This document shows positions 13,473-30,369 of a DNA stretch of 64,000 nucleotides, in pieces (positions within the stretch are counted from its first letter, which is position 1; the number at the start of each line of letters is the position of its first letter). The notes beneath the pieces were generated by a model that had not been told where the DNA came from, searched no databases, and was given only the letters and a program-made list of their open reading frames with translations. The translations under genes were made by a program, and so were the position numbers. Source of the DNA: Chondrilla cf. caribensis. Taxonomy: Eukaryota > Porifera > Demospongiae > Chondrillida > Chondrillidae. The stretch is from assembly GCA_964020155.1 (NCBI GenBank), contig OZ026566.1, positions 2,141,789-2,205,788 of the forward strand. Reading direction: 5' to 3'.

Positions 13473-13515
13473 ACACACGCACGCACGCACGCACTCACAC
13501 ACACACACACACACA
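13473..13515. repeat. (CA)n microsatellite, left of the fold-back element
   Basis: CA/CG dinucleotide tract that continues on the far side of the inserted element at 14294, so the element appears to have landed inside a CA tract. Confidence 0.85.
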
Positions 13516-14291
13516 TAGTCTAGCTAGCTAGACCGTCCCTAAGAGGCACCAAGGGGCGGAAAAGGGAAGGGACGGTCTAGCACAAGTAGAGATTAGTTCA
13601 CACCTGAGCGCGTGATCATCAACCAATGAAATGCTACTGCCAAGAATCTTGGCAATGATATTCATTGATTCAGTCAATTGTTAAGTGTCATGGAGGATGA
13701 TACTATGTACGCGTCGTCGGTAGCTGGGAATATTCACCCATCCAACAGTCAGATGAACGTAATTACTAGTATTTTGCAAGGACATGATACGATCACATGT
13801 CTTCCGACCGTTCACGGCAATTCACTGATCGAGAATTGCAAACGAAGGAAATTAGAACCAACAATTCAGTCCTAGCTGTATCATCGATTTTATTTCTGAT
13901 GAATGAACAGATGAATTACTTTTGCGAATGCAGTTTGTCTGCTGTGCATTCATAAAGTGGTTAGAGACATCGATGTTCACGATGACAAATTGAGAGTACC
14001 TATAATATTCTGACGGAAAATCATTGCATAATCGACAAACAACACTAGATCTATTTTTTCTTGCTTCCCTCTGTCCTCCCACGGATACTATAGCCTGAGT
14101 TAGAGCATAGACTATGGTAAGAGCATCTATGGTCCTTCTAACACGTACGGGGTGTATAATGAGCCGTAGGAACTCTATACATGCTATTCGTTAATTGGTA
14201 GGTGTGAACTAATCGCTACTTGGGGTAGACCGCCCCTTCCCTTTTCCACCCCTCGGCACCTAGCTCTTAGGGACAGTCTAGCTAGCTAGAC

Positions 14292-14293
<2 letters not shown>
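13516..14293. mobile_element. Non-autonomous DNA element with about 85-bp terminal inverted repeats
   Basis: The left end (TAGTCTAGCTAGCTAGACCG..., on to GATTAGTTCACACC) is matched in inverted form by the right end over about 85 bp with some mismatches. The outermost 17 bases are themselves nearly palindromic (GTCTAGCTAGCTAGAC). The element interrupts a CA microsatellite. The interior is not repetitive and holds only small frames, the best being a 62-codon ORF at 13690-13875. No transposase is seen, so it needs one in trans. The superfamily is unclear. Confidence 0.8.
13690..13875 (+). CDS. Small hypothetical ORF inside the fold-back element
   Basis: Begins MEDDTMYASSVAG and ends RRKLEPTIQS at TAG, 61 residues. 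Composition is protein-like, with an acidic start and a basic KRRK near the end, but I see no domain and no splice context. It could be a relic of the element's own protein or chance. Confidence 0.2.
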   Translation: MEDDTMYASSVAGNIHPSNSQMNVITSILQGHDTITCLPTVHGNSLIENCKRRKLEPTIQS

Positions 14294-14352
<59 letters not shown>

Positions 14353-14367
14353 CACACACACACACAC

Positions 14368-14420
<53 letters not shown>
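14294..14420. repeat. (CA)n microsatellite, right of the fold-back element
   Basis: About 125 bases of nearly pure CA with two short interruptions. Confidence 0.95.
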
Positions 14421-14424
<4 letters not shown>

Positions 14425-14612
14425 ACTTTGCATTACGCACCACACTGTTAAAGTTGTATCTCATCACAAAGGGACTAGGTAATCATCTTGAGATGCTCAC
14501 CACGGGTTGGCTGACAACAGAATACTTGTCATCATCATCTTTAATGTTCGCCTTCTCCTGATGATCAAGGACCTGGTCCACTTTGGCGCTCTGTTTCGTA
14601 CGATAAGTGACA
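14421..14612 (-). pseudogene. Exon-like remnant, unidentified gene
   Basis: The minus strand reads VNVTYRTKQSAKVDQVLDHQ, then EKANIKDDDDKYSVVSQPV, ending at a good donor (GTGAGC, bases 14500-14495). Read on without splicing, the same frame meets a TGA and then continues as PFVMRYNFNSVVRNAKY. Either an intron follows or a small mutation broke the frame. The residue pattern looks like conserved protein, but I cannot name it. The block is bounded by a CA tract and by an isolated transposon end at 14620. Confidence 0.4.
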
Positions 14613-14619
14613 TTCACTG

Positions 14620-14672
14620 ACCCTTCCCTTTTCCGCCCCTCGGCGCCTCTTAGAGACGGTCTAGCTAGCTAC
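14620..14672. mobile_element. Solo terminal repeat of the fold-back element
   Basis: CCCTTCCCTTTTCCGCCCCT on to GACGGTCTAGCTAGCTA matches the right end of the element at 13516-14293, without a partner nearby. Probably left by a second, mostly deleted copy. Confidence 0.75.
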
Positions 14673-14759
14673 TTTTGACCATGTTTGGACATATGGGAGA
14701 GTCATTTAGTTCAATTCCATACTTTTATCCGTAGAAAAAGTGTACATACGGCGGTGGTC

Positions 14760-15653
14760 ATGATGGCAAAACAAGGCGAGGATAAGATTAGGCTTGAAGT
14801 CACTCCAGAGTTTGCAGCGTACGCTCCAGGTGGCCAGGAGACATGTTTATCACTAGATTCACATCGACTCATGCAATGTGCATCAGAAAGAGGAGCATCA
14901 GCATGGGTCACTGCAATTCCTTATGATGTGCATGGCTTTTTTCTACATAAGGGAGCTTTTCGGGACGCTTTATGCCTGCGTTATGGTTGGGGGCTCCCTG
15001 GAATACCCAATAAGTGCTGCTGCAGCAATATTTTTTCCATCGATCATGCCATGTCCTGCCACAGGGGAGGTTTCCCAACGTTAAGGCATAATGAAGTCAG
15101 GGATATTACTGCAAATCTCCTCTCTGAAGTCCGCCCCAATACATGTATTGAGCCAGTGTTGCAACCCTTGAATGGCGAGATTTTCCAACACCGAACTGCG
15201 AATCTGCAAAGTGAAGCTCGTGTTGACATTAGGACAAACGGTTTCTGGTCCCGTGGCCAGGAAGCATTCTTCGACGTAAGGGTATTTCACCCAAACGCTT
15301 CCTCATACCGGACAAAGGACCTTGCTGCCCTATACTCACTACACGAAGGCTCCAAGAAGCGGGAATATGGAGAACGCATTAGAGAGGTTGAACATGGAGT
15401 ATTTACACCGCTAGTACTGTCTACCATCGGAGGAATGGCTCGTGAGGCCACAACTTTCTATAAGAAGCTGGCCGCCGATGTTGCAGTGAAGCGAAATCTA
15501 CAGTATAGCACCGTAATCTCTTGGCTTCGATGCCGCCTATCATTCGCTCTGTTGAGATCTGCCATTATGTGTGTAAGAGGATCCCGAAGCACCACTACAG
15601 GAGTTATGAGAGACACCGATATCCTTCTGGCCAACAAGGAAGGTGGTCTCTAA
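14760..15653 (+). CDS. Chimeric ORF: VWA-gene first exon fused in frame to a reverse-transcriptase C-terminal region
   Basis: The first 29 residues (MMAKQGEDKIRLEVTPEF... to GGQETC) equal the start of the VWA gene at 16012, and the DNA upstream also matches (TTTTATCCGTAGAA, GTGTACATACGGC). After the shared GAGACATGTT the frame passes without a stop into retroelement sequence: ASERGASAWVTAIP, HGFFLHKGAFRDALCLRYGW, a C/H cluster with HAMSC and GGFPTLRHNEVRD, then ARVDIRTNGFW and FFDVRVFHP, then WLRCRLSFALLRSAI. The same region occurs, decayed, at 25405-25800. The RHNE and later D...FFDVRV residues resemble a PD-(D/E)XK nuclease core, which is my inference. 297 aa, open throughout. Expression unknown; it may be an accident of duplication. 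Confidence 0.6.
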   Translation: MMAKQGEDKIRLEVTPEFAAYAPGGQETCLSLDSHRLMQCASERGASAWVTAIPYDVHGFFLHKGAFRDALCLRYGWGLPGIPNKCCCSNIFSIDHAMSCHRGGFPTLRHNEVRDITANLLSEVRPNTCIEPVLQPLNGEIFQHRTANLQSEARVDIRTNGFWSRGQEAFFDVRVFHPNASSYRTKDLAALYSLHEGSKKREYGERIREVEHGVFTPLVLSTIGGMAREATTFYKKLAADVAVKRNLQYSTVISWLRCRLSFALLRSAIMCVRGSRSTTTGVMRDTDILLANKEGGL

Positions 15654-16011
15654 CTAAATTAATATATGTAACCTTTATCTAGTACTATCTAATATTTATG
15701 GTACTTAGTTATATGGCCTCACAATGCATGCAGTATTGATTCTTCATACGATTATGTTTATGTTTATTACCTATTGGATGTTTGCTGTTATTTAGTAATA
15801 ATATTTGTTATTAGCTGTTACATGTATTATGATTACGTCATGTTCAAATATAGAATTATTACGTAATTATTACGTATAGGCCTAAAATAGAGCGGGATGA
15901 CTCATTCCTGATCTCGACTATAAAGGAGGGTTAGTATTAGTTCAATTCCTTACTTTTATCCGTAGAATAGACTGGGATCAATCAGAGAGTGTACATACGG
16001 CTGTATTCATA
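15654..16011 (+). promoter_or_regulatory. Putative promoter of VWA gene copy A
   Basis: No gene. A TATA-like box (GACTATAAAGGAGGG) lies near 15916-15930, about 85 bases before the ATG at 16012. The 70 bases before the ATG are shared with 14700-14760 and 28950-29000, so the proximal promoter and 5' leader were duplicated together with exon 1. The TATA-like box itself is present only here. Confidence 0.45.
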
Positions 16012-22617
<6,606 letters not shown>

Positions 22618-22738
22618 AATGGCTATTCCTTTGTAATTAGTAATGGAGCATGATATGGATTCAGAAATTTTATGTGTGATAATTGATTTTCATTATTACT
22701 TTTGTATTGAGTTTATATTCTGCCTATCATACAACAAA

Positions 22739-22744
22739 AATAAA
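22739..22744 (+). terminator. Polyadenylation signal of VWA-A
   Basis: AATAAA about 122 bases after the stop codon. The matching place in VWA-B reads AATAAGAACAAA, without a canonical hexamer. Confidence 0.6.
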
Positions 22745-25136
22745 TTTCAGTGTGTATTTATAGGTATAATATATATAATAATTATATACCATACATTGCA
22801 TTTGGCAATATTATATATCTAGGTCATGTCTATATCAACCACTATAATTTTTATTATTCAATCATTGCTTTGGGAGCCAGACCTAATTTTAGTACTATAA
22901 TATTATATAATATATGAATATTACAAGTTCAGACAGAATTGGAAGGGGCACGTTATAATTAATATAAATTACCAATTTACCAAATCAAAGGCAATTGTCT
23001 CCACATTTCTCTTTAGTGCAGTGCTTGATCACTGTATAGCAGGAAATATAGGCAGAAAATTTCTTTAGACAAATTGATGATTGTCAAGACTACCTCCAAC
23101 TTTTGGCTCAGAAATGTAGCCTCGTGATCAATCCTTTCTTCATTCGAGTGTAAAGTATATGGAGACTATGAACATAATAACAACCCTTGGGAAGTCAACT
23201 GTTGAAATTTAATTTAGCCCCAAATTGCCAAATATACCTCTCATCAATATAGGGTATTACTAGTAAATACTCATTGGGGTGATTGAAAGCACTATCATCC
23301 ACTGGGCTTGGTTCCAATTGGGATTAGAGCACCGAAAATATGTGTCCTTGGCCTATGCTTCCTAAATCTTAGGGGGAAATGACCATGTTAAGGTAAAAGT
23401 AGGAACAGATACTAGGCATAGCCTTCGAATATGATAATGAAAGTGGCAAATGATTGAAAATTCCCTGAGCTACAAGTATGGATGACAATATGAATTTGTC
23501 CAGCTAGTTTAATTCCCCTAACAGATGCCATGGGGCGAAACAACGAATAAAATTCCCCGAATCAAACAGCAGTGACTGAGTTGGCACCAGGATGTACACA
23601 ATTGAATGTCTAAACGGCATGGATGTATCACTGTCATTCAACTTGCTTTGATTGATCTGCAATAATGGCTGCTATTATAGCTGCTTAGGATCCCCAGATC
23701 CGTCCCTGATGGAGGTAACAAAGACGGAGGCAAACTTTTTTCTTAAACAAGCACATACAAATATATCATACTTATTAAATATTACTCATTATCTTTACTT
23801 TTGATTAAATGCCATTTAATTATTGAATATAAATTATCATGTTTATTATACCAATCAACACTCAAAGTTTGTTTTATACAATAAAAAAATGAATGTCTGA
23901 ATTCGTTCATATATGCCAGAGTGAATCAATGTCAAGACAAGAAACGAATGCCTAGCAAGAATATCATATCTAAGGTTCTGATACAGAATTATTTGTAATA
24001 TTTGGATGCATGAGGATTATGTAGTCAGAAATTCTGATTGTACTCTATAGTTACCTAAGAGTTCACAGCGCATTACTATGATTCAGCTAATCATGGATAT
24101 ACCGATCAATAGCTCTCAAATTTCCTAAATAATTTACAAAACAGTATAGGATTTGACTATGACAAAGAAAAAAATAGCCACACTGTAATAATATCTACTT
24201 ACAATTAAGGAATAGCAAAAATCTCCTTGAAAGAAACAATCCCACCTCATGATCTCTCAAGTTTCTACAGAATAGAGAAATACATCATAGTTGAACAAAT
24301 CAACTTGTATGGACCAACTAGCATATGTTTGAGTGATAAGTAGTATATAGGTATGTAGGACCCCAACAAAGGAGTTAACTTAGCACAAGGAGTGGACTCC
24401 AACGAAGGAGTGCATGGACTCCAAAAGGATATATCTTGGATAATGGATTGGCCTGAATTTAAGAATGAAGTATGTAAGGCTAGGTGCAGGGTTTTCCCCA
24501 AAGAGGGGTACCAGGGTGCTCCCCACCCCCCTTTATCTCTGTTCTGTGACAACTGTTACAATTTATTGTTAGAATAAAGATTTATAATATTATTGTGTTA
24601 AGTGTTAAAGCAATATTGATAATTATACACCAAAACATTCATAGTGACCCCCTTTCCCCCTTTATTTTTGTTCTGCATGGGGGAAACACTGTAGGTGCAT
24701 AGAGATTCAGGAAGAATACACTTGTGATTCTGTCACATGCTCTTCTCCAGATGATTTTATGTTACCTAATTAAATTTCTGAAGACATGGTCACAAAGAAA
24801 CAACTTTAAAGGGTATACTATACCAGTTCATATATACAATATAGCACGTTTGATACCAGAGGCACTAGGGCATGAAAAATTGCACCGGTAAGCATGGGGA
24901 ATGAGAACATGTACAGTTCCTTAAAAGAGACATAAAAGGCGAACTCTTGGCTTGAACATATGAAATGATGTATGCACAATCAATGCCATACTTCACCTTA
25001 CAAACACCACTAGAAAACCTCAGAAATGATATGCCAGAAGCCTTACGTCAACCTCATCCAACAGGAAAGCCTGTATATGTACGTATGATTAGAGCAATGC
25101 ACATTATGGCTGCTTACATTATAACACAACCAAATT
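22745..25136. repeat. Duplicated intergenic spacer
   Basis: No gene seen. It is collinear with 40920-42745 (shared stretches include GTAGCCTCGTGATCAATCCT, ATATCTTGGATAATGGAT and CAGGAAAGCCTGTATAT), with the A copy holding extra sequence around 23230-23690 and 24480-24750. Short open frames here are not conserved between the two copies. Confidence 0.75.
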
Positions 25137-25400
25137 ACCCTGCCTCCCGGACATAGTTGACGTCATCGGCTGAGCACAGCTCTGGAATGCTGGTTGACAG
25201 CATCATGGCAAACAGGTTTATAAACAGGTCACCACGGCAATGCAACATAACAAAGGCCTTTTCACAAAGGTTTATGAACCTGTACGTGAGAGGAAGCAAA
25301 TTATTCATATCTGACATCCACAGAGACAACATTGCTGAGATTTCTTACTCCTTGAAATTTCTATGCCTTTCCATGCTCTTGTCTCCCTTTACAATTCTGT
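25137..25400 (-). pseudogene. PI3K p110 fragment 2 (exons 16-17)
   Basis: Matches 45131-45391 of the intact gene: most of exon 17 (CEKAFVMLH-RGDLFINLFAMMLS on the minus strand), the intron before it and the 3' end of exon 16. It lacks the true stop codon region and everything upstream in the gene. On one side it is joined directly to the duplicated spacer, on the other to a retroelement. Non-functional breakpoint remnant. Confidence 0.88.
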
Positions 25401-25404
25401 AAAT

Positions 25405-27290
25405 GAAAACTTTTCTGCTACCACATCAAGTCTTGCTCCATCTTCACAGTTGGCTGTCTTATGTCTCAGTGTCTCCTGGAAATGGGTTGTAAAGATGGCT
25501 CTATGCCTACACCACTGCAGACTCATGTCAACAGTTTGGCAGTGATATCCCGCAGTTCATTGTGACGGATTGATGGAAATCCACCACGTGAGCAGCTGAG
25601 AGCATACTTTACAGAGAAAGAATGTCCACATATGCAGTGAGATGCAAGGTTTGTTGGGCGCCAACCATATCTGAGTCGGATGGCATCGCGGAAGGCCCCT
25701 TTATGTAAAGCAAACCCATGCCCCGAAATCGGAAAGCCAGCTTATAAAGCTCCCTTTTCTGATGCTAGATTCATTGCTCTTTGTAGGGTGTTAGACAATC
25801 TTGTGGAAAGCTCAGAGGCCATAAGTGTCTCTTGTCTCTGCCTGGTGTTTCTTACTTCCATCTTTTTATCTAGGCTGTGAATCTCTCACATCCTGAGGGC
25901 TTGTTGTGGACTGCTGTACTATCAAGGCTGCAAGAGGTGCTGTGATCTTCAGAGAGGTAGCATACTGGTGGACTGTTTGCTTCACAGGGTTGATGATCCC
26001 AAGGCCACCAAGGCATACAGGTAGTGTCAACAGGTCGTGTTCTTATTATTGAAGGCATTACGACTGGTAAGAGAGGGTAGAAATTGACATCGAATTTTCT
26101 CTTCCAATGGTTTAGAGGTCACCAATTCCACTGATTGAGCTAGCAAAGTCATTTACTGGTTAAACCATGAGTAAAGGCCGCATATGCAGCGTGTGGCTGA
26201 CTTAGGGCGATGGTGGAAAGGCATTCAATTTCAAAGTTGTCTACCTTCTGTTCATCATATTCTTCAACAAAGGAATGTGCATGTGCCAAGGGCTCCTCCA
26301 AGAAGTCTCCTGCCTTCTATGGTGATATTTACACCTGTGCCGTCAAAGATCTTACATGCATTATCATACTTGTCCTCCTTAACAATTGGCCATGTCTTTG
26401 AAGTATTTGGATGATATACATAGTCAGGGCCAGTTGTAAGTAAGTGGTCCCACCATTCACGGAGTTTGACAATTTTTGCTCCTGCTGTGCCATCATCAGC
26501 ATACCATACTTGTTGGAGATTATCACCCCCAAGATATTGAATCAGGGGGATAATGCCAATCGCATACATGGCCATTGCTAAAGGTCTCCTTGAGTTGTGC
26601 CTTCTGCTGCACTTTCAGTTCTTAGGGCTGTTTCCCGAATCAATTGACTGTCTATTTGTTCGAAAAGGATGAAGTGTGGTTCATTGGGTGGTTCATTACA
26701 TTCTATGATGGCTGGAGGTACTGGAGGTTGCTTTGTTGGATGTTTCTTCCTCAATGAATCTCTGATTTCATTATTTAACGAGAGGTATCCATATGCATCA
26801 GTTTTGGAGATTAGTCCCAAAGCTGCCCTTACTTTTCCTTCCATCATTACTTTTGCAAAAGCACGAGTTGTTTGGCTTTCAGACAATTCACGATTACGAT
26901 TTTTGGAGATAAGTTGTTGTTGGATTGTTTGACCCTCCACAATCAGCTCATTGACACATCCTTTGGTCCAGAGTTTCAGCCGCCGCTCCAGATGAACAAC
27001 ATGCATGGTCCTTGGTTTTGGATCTTTGGTGAGGTTTCTGTAAAACCAGCTCTGGGAGAACCATTGCTGCTTTCAGGGAAAAACTTTCCATGGCAGATCT
27101 GTCTGAGTATGCATTGAACAAATGAGCTAACTCTTGAACAAAGGCTTTTCCAACCTTGCCTGATGGCACTTTGACGAGGTTTCTTTTCCAATAAATTACC
27201 TCTGAGTAGCAGCAATTGATTTCATGAACAAAGGAGTCACCATCAATATCGTCCCAGTTGAATGTGGGTGATGACATTTGTCTGTATTCT
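25405..27290 (-). pseudogene. Decayed retroelement polyprotein with YADD reverse transcriptase
   Basis: Read on the minus strand from the high coordinate: SPTFNWDDIDGDSFVHEINC with KAFVQELAHLFNAY (27277-26948), a frameshift near 27000, then ERRLKLWTKGCVNELI and FAKVMMEGKVRAALGLIS (to 26578), then LIQYLGGDNLQQVWYADDG, the reverse-transcriptase catalytic box (26575-26264), and at the low end HGFALHKGAFRD, a HCICG...LSC cluster and GGFPSIRHNELRD with in-frame stops. The module order matches a reverse-transcriptase family common in sponges and cnidarians; the palm domain before YADD is largely missing. Several stops and a frameshift make it dead. It abuts PI3K fragment 2. Confidence 0.8.
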
Positions 27291-27471
27291 GGTAAATCTC
27301 GTACTTTGAGGTGATTATCATTGGAAGGGGGTGAGGATGGGGTTATGACTGATTGCAGGTTATTTTATATACCTTCCAATTATTATTTAACAAAACTGGG
27401 TTTTGTGTGTTTTGTTATGCATTTCTATCAGCTGCTTTACACATTCACAGTAAACAAGCACAAATCCAGTT

Positions 27472-27526
27472 AGGGTCACCAAATTAGTTGACCCTACCCA
27501 GGTAGAGTCAACTAATTAGTGACCCT
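27472..27526. repeat. Near-perfect hairpin
   Basis: Left arm AGGGTCACCAAATTAGTTGA with CCCTACC, right arm GGTAGAGTCAACTAATTAGT with GACCCT; two or three mismatches over about 26 pairs and a loop of about 2 bases. It lies about 180 bases beyond the 5' end of the decayed retroelement. Function unknown. Confidence 0.75.
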
Positions 27527-27805
27527 CACATACCAATAAAACAAACAATTGAGCTTTATTGGTAACATCTCAGGACATTGTGCAGACGTGAGTCTGAGTT
27601 GACGATAAAGTGGTCAATTGTTGACATGTCCATAATTAGATATCAGCTGGAATGAAGCCAAATTGTGGGTCAACATGTTATTGGTTTCCTCATTTTGAGC
27701 CAGTTTAAGCCAGCAATGAGATTCATCACTCAAGAATTGACAAAACAAGCAATGTTTATTGTTTCTATCTGATAATGGGATAAAACAGCTGCAAATCTGG
27801 ATAAC

Positions 27806-27848
<43 letters not shown>

Positions 27849-28200
27849 ATACAAGAGGTGATACATGAGTATTACATGAAGTGGACTGGGTGATATTTGG
27901 ATTGAATGAAGTTAAGGGTGATATGTTACAAGTGCCTGGATTTAAAGAAGATAATGATACAGTATTAGAATATAATGAGGAATGGGAGATACAAGGATCA
28001 GATGAGGATTAACCTTGGATAGCATTAGAACTAGGTGGAAATGATGTGATACATAAATCAGATATCGCCTGCTTCCGTTACATCGGCAGCATACGGGCAT
28101 GTTGACTGGGAGCCTATCAAGAAGAACTTCATTAACTCAGTCTATCTAGTGAGACTAGAGTCAGACTATTGTAGTGGATAGGTCACAGACTCTTAAACGT
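27527..28200. other. Gene-poor stretch with (ATA)n microsatellite
   Basis: A run of ATA triplets occupies about 27810-27845. A 46-codon open stretch at 27867-28012 (VIFGLNEVKGDMLQ... to WEIQGSDED) reads like protein but starts after a stop and has no visible partner. Nothing else seen. Confidence 0.4.
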
Positions 28201-28206
28201 GGACCG

Positions 28207-28222
28207 CGAGTATAAAAGGGGC
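28207..28222 (+). promoter_or_regulatory. TATA-like box
   Basis: GCGAGTATAAAAGGGGCGG is a close match to a metazoan TATA box, preceded by a short GC-rich stretch. About 40 bases later ATGGCGGAAAGC opens a short frame (19 codons). The 60 bases upstream (GTGGATAGGTCACAGACTCT) also look slightly tRNA-like, so a tRNA-derived repeat is another reading. Confidence 0.3.
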
Positions 28223-28451
28223 GGTGATGTTCCCGATTTTGCGTTTTGACAAAAAATGGCGGAAAGCCTGATAATTTGTAAAACCTACTGTGAAGGTCGC
28301 AGCTATTATTCGTGCCCTAAACACATATTTCTCAGCTCATGATCGTTCAAATACAAAGAACAACACAATTGTACCATTGCACACCGAAGCGTAGCATTTG
28401 CGTCTAAACCGTGCCGATTTATTAAGTGATTCTTAAGTGATTGTCTAGACT

Positions 28452-28694
28452 GTGTCTTTAGTGATGTTATTTGTTTGCATTCATTTCGTTATCTATATCA
28501 TGTCAGTTAACTTGTGTGGCTTATGTGTGTTCTATTTAATCAAGTGTATTTTAGTTGTCAGTAATGATCAGCAATCGAGCAGTAATAATTTAGTGACCAA
28601 CGGTGTTTGCACGATAATTCCGCCAAAGCGCTCCTCTTCCCGACACTATCTTCGCGCCTTCCGCCAATTTTACGATCGAACATCTATAGCTTAG
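28452..28694 (+). CDS. Hypothetical small protein (up to 80 aa)
   Basis: The open frame starts MSLVMLFVCIHFVIYIMSVN: the first 35 or so residues are strongly hydrophobic, like a signal peptide or membrane anchor. A polar tail with RSSSRHYLRAFRQFYDRTS follows. An AATAAA lies about 25 bases past the stop (28717-28722), and the TATA-like box at 28207 is upstream. No homology recognised; chance ORF is quite possible. Confidence 0.25.
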   Translation: MSLVMLFVCIHFVIYIMSVNLCGLCVFYLIKCILVVSNDQQSSSNNLVTNGVCTIIPPKRSSSRHYLRAFRQFYDRTSIA

Positions 28695-29000
28695 TATAGC
28701 TTCATTTCGAACGAAAATAAAAGACATTAGTCATTTTACGTTCCTCCGAAATGTCAACATACATCGTAACACAGGAAGTGATGTCGTTCCTGAATTTATA
28801 CACACCATATGCGTAATAACAATAATGTGAATTATGCAGTAATACTGTTTCAAGTCCCGGTTACATAATACCATATAGACCCTCTTACACCTATGATAGT
28901 ACGTAGTATACTGTAGAGTGTCTCTGGTTTTGACATAACGGGAGGGCCATTTCCAGTTCACTTTTACCCGTAGAAAAAGAGTGTACATACGGCGGTGGTC

Positions 29001-30306
29001 ATGATGGCGAAAGAAGGCGAGGATAAGATTAGGCTTGAAGTCACTCCAGAGTTTGCGTACGCCCCAGGTGGCCAGGAGACGTGTCGGGCGACTTCCACCA
29101 TTATAGCACCATTTTACGAGCCAACGTCTCGTTCCGAAATTGACCTGGTTGCAGTCATCGATCGAAGTGGCTCTATGTCCGGTACCAAGATAGAATTGGT
29201 GAAGGAAACTCTTGCTTTCGTTATTGATCAATGTAAGTCGAATCCGTGGGTGTTAAGTGGTCAGTTTATTTCTAGATTTGTACTCTTGTCAAATTTCACA
29301 CCACTAAATCTATAAGTATATATATAGCTATATATATATATATATACTTATCTATCCAATACGTTTGTTTGTTTGTTCGCGATTCGGGCAAAAGCTACTA
29401 CACAGGGCGCCACCAAACTCTCGGAGATTATATGAAGTACGGTTCGGGAAGTGTTCTCCATGGGTTAAAATCGACTGTCTAACTGTCCATGCGGAGAACC
29501 TTCGATTTCCGGTTTTTCCTTCGCGGCTAATGGCCATTTTATTAATTATCGTCCCAGTGACTTCTGGTTATTGGGGGCTTCTATTGGCTGTCGTCCAACG
29601 ATCAAATTTTAAACTTACCGTACCGTATATAGCAACTACTCTCTGTTGCCACTAGCGGAGATGCTTCAAAAGTGGCTGGGCCCAACTCGATTGCGCACGA
29701 CTCTCCGTACCACTTACAGTAACTGGCTAGTTAAATATAAAATATTTAATAAAAGTTATATATTTATTTAGGAAATGTGTAACTTATATAAGTAAATAGA
29801 TAAATAATAAATACTGTAACAGTTATTATTTTAGTTTTGTAATGCAACAACAACAATAATAATTACACATATAGAATATAATATATACATATAATAAAAC
29901 ATTCAATAAAACATAATAAATAATAGAAACAGAAAAATGAATACAGTCAATAAATATTGATTAATTAATCTATCCAGAAAGGATCATCAATTGATGGTGG
30001 TCTTCCAACAGATCCAAGAACGGCGGCTGCATTTCCTCGCTGCACTGCGACCGAAAGTCTCTGCAGAAAGAATTGTAGAGACTTAGGCTCCCCTGTCATC
30101 TTCCTTTTAGTTTTATTTCTTTCAATTATATATAGTTTGCCTTGCCAGGTTTCCCGGGCATCTCTGTGCCCGGATTGTACCCCTGAGTCCGAGGCTGATT
30201 TTGTATCCATTTTTGCTCTTGAAGTAATAATGAGTGTTCCCCCCATAAACCTAAAATAATTATGACCCAGTTTTTATTATTTGCCATACATATGTGTACA
30301 TGTGTG

Positions 30307-30369
<63 letters not shown>

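Noticed and set aside
28731..29231. 166-codon minus-strand frame
   Set aside because: Its best part is antisense to VWA-B exon 1, which is supported by the paralogue.
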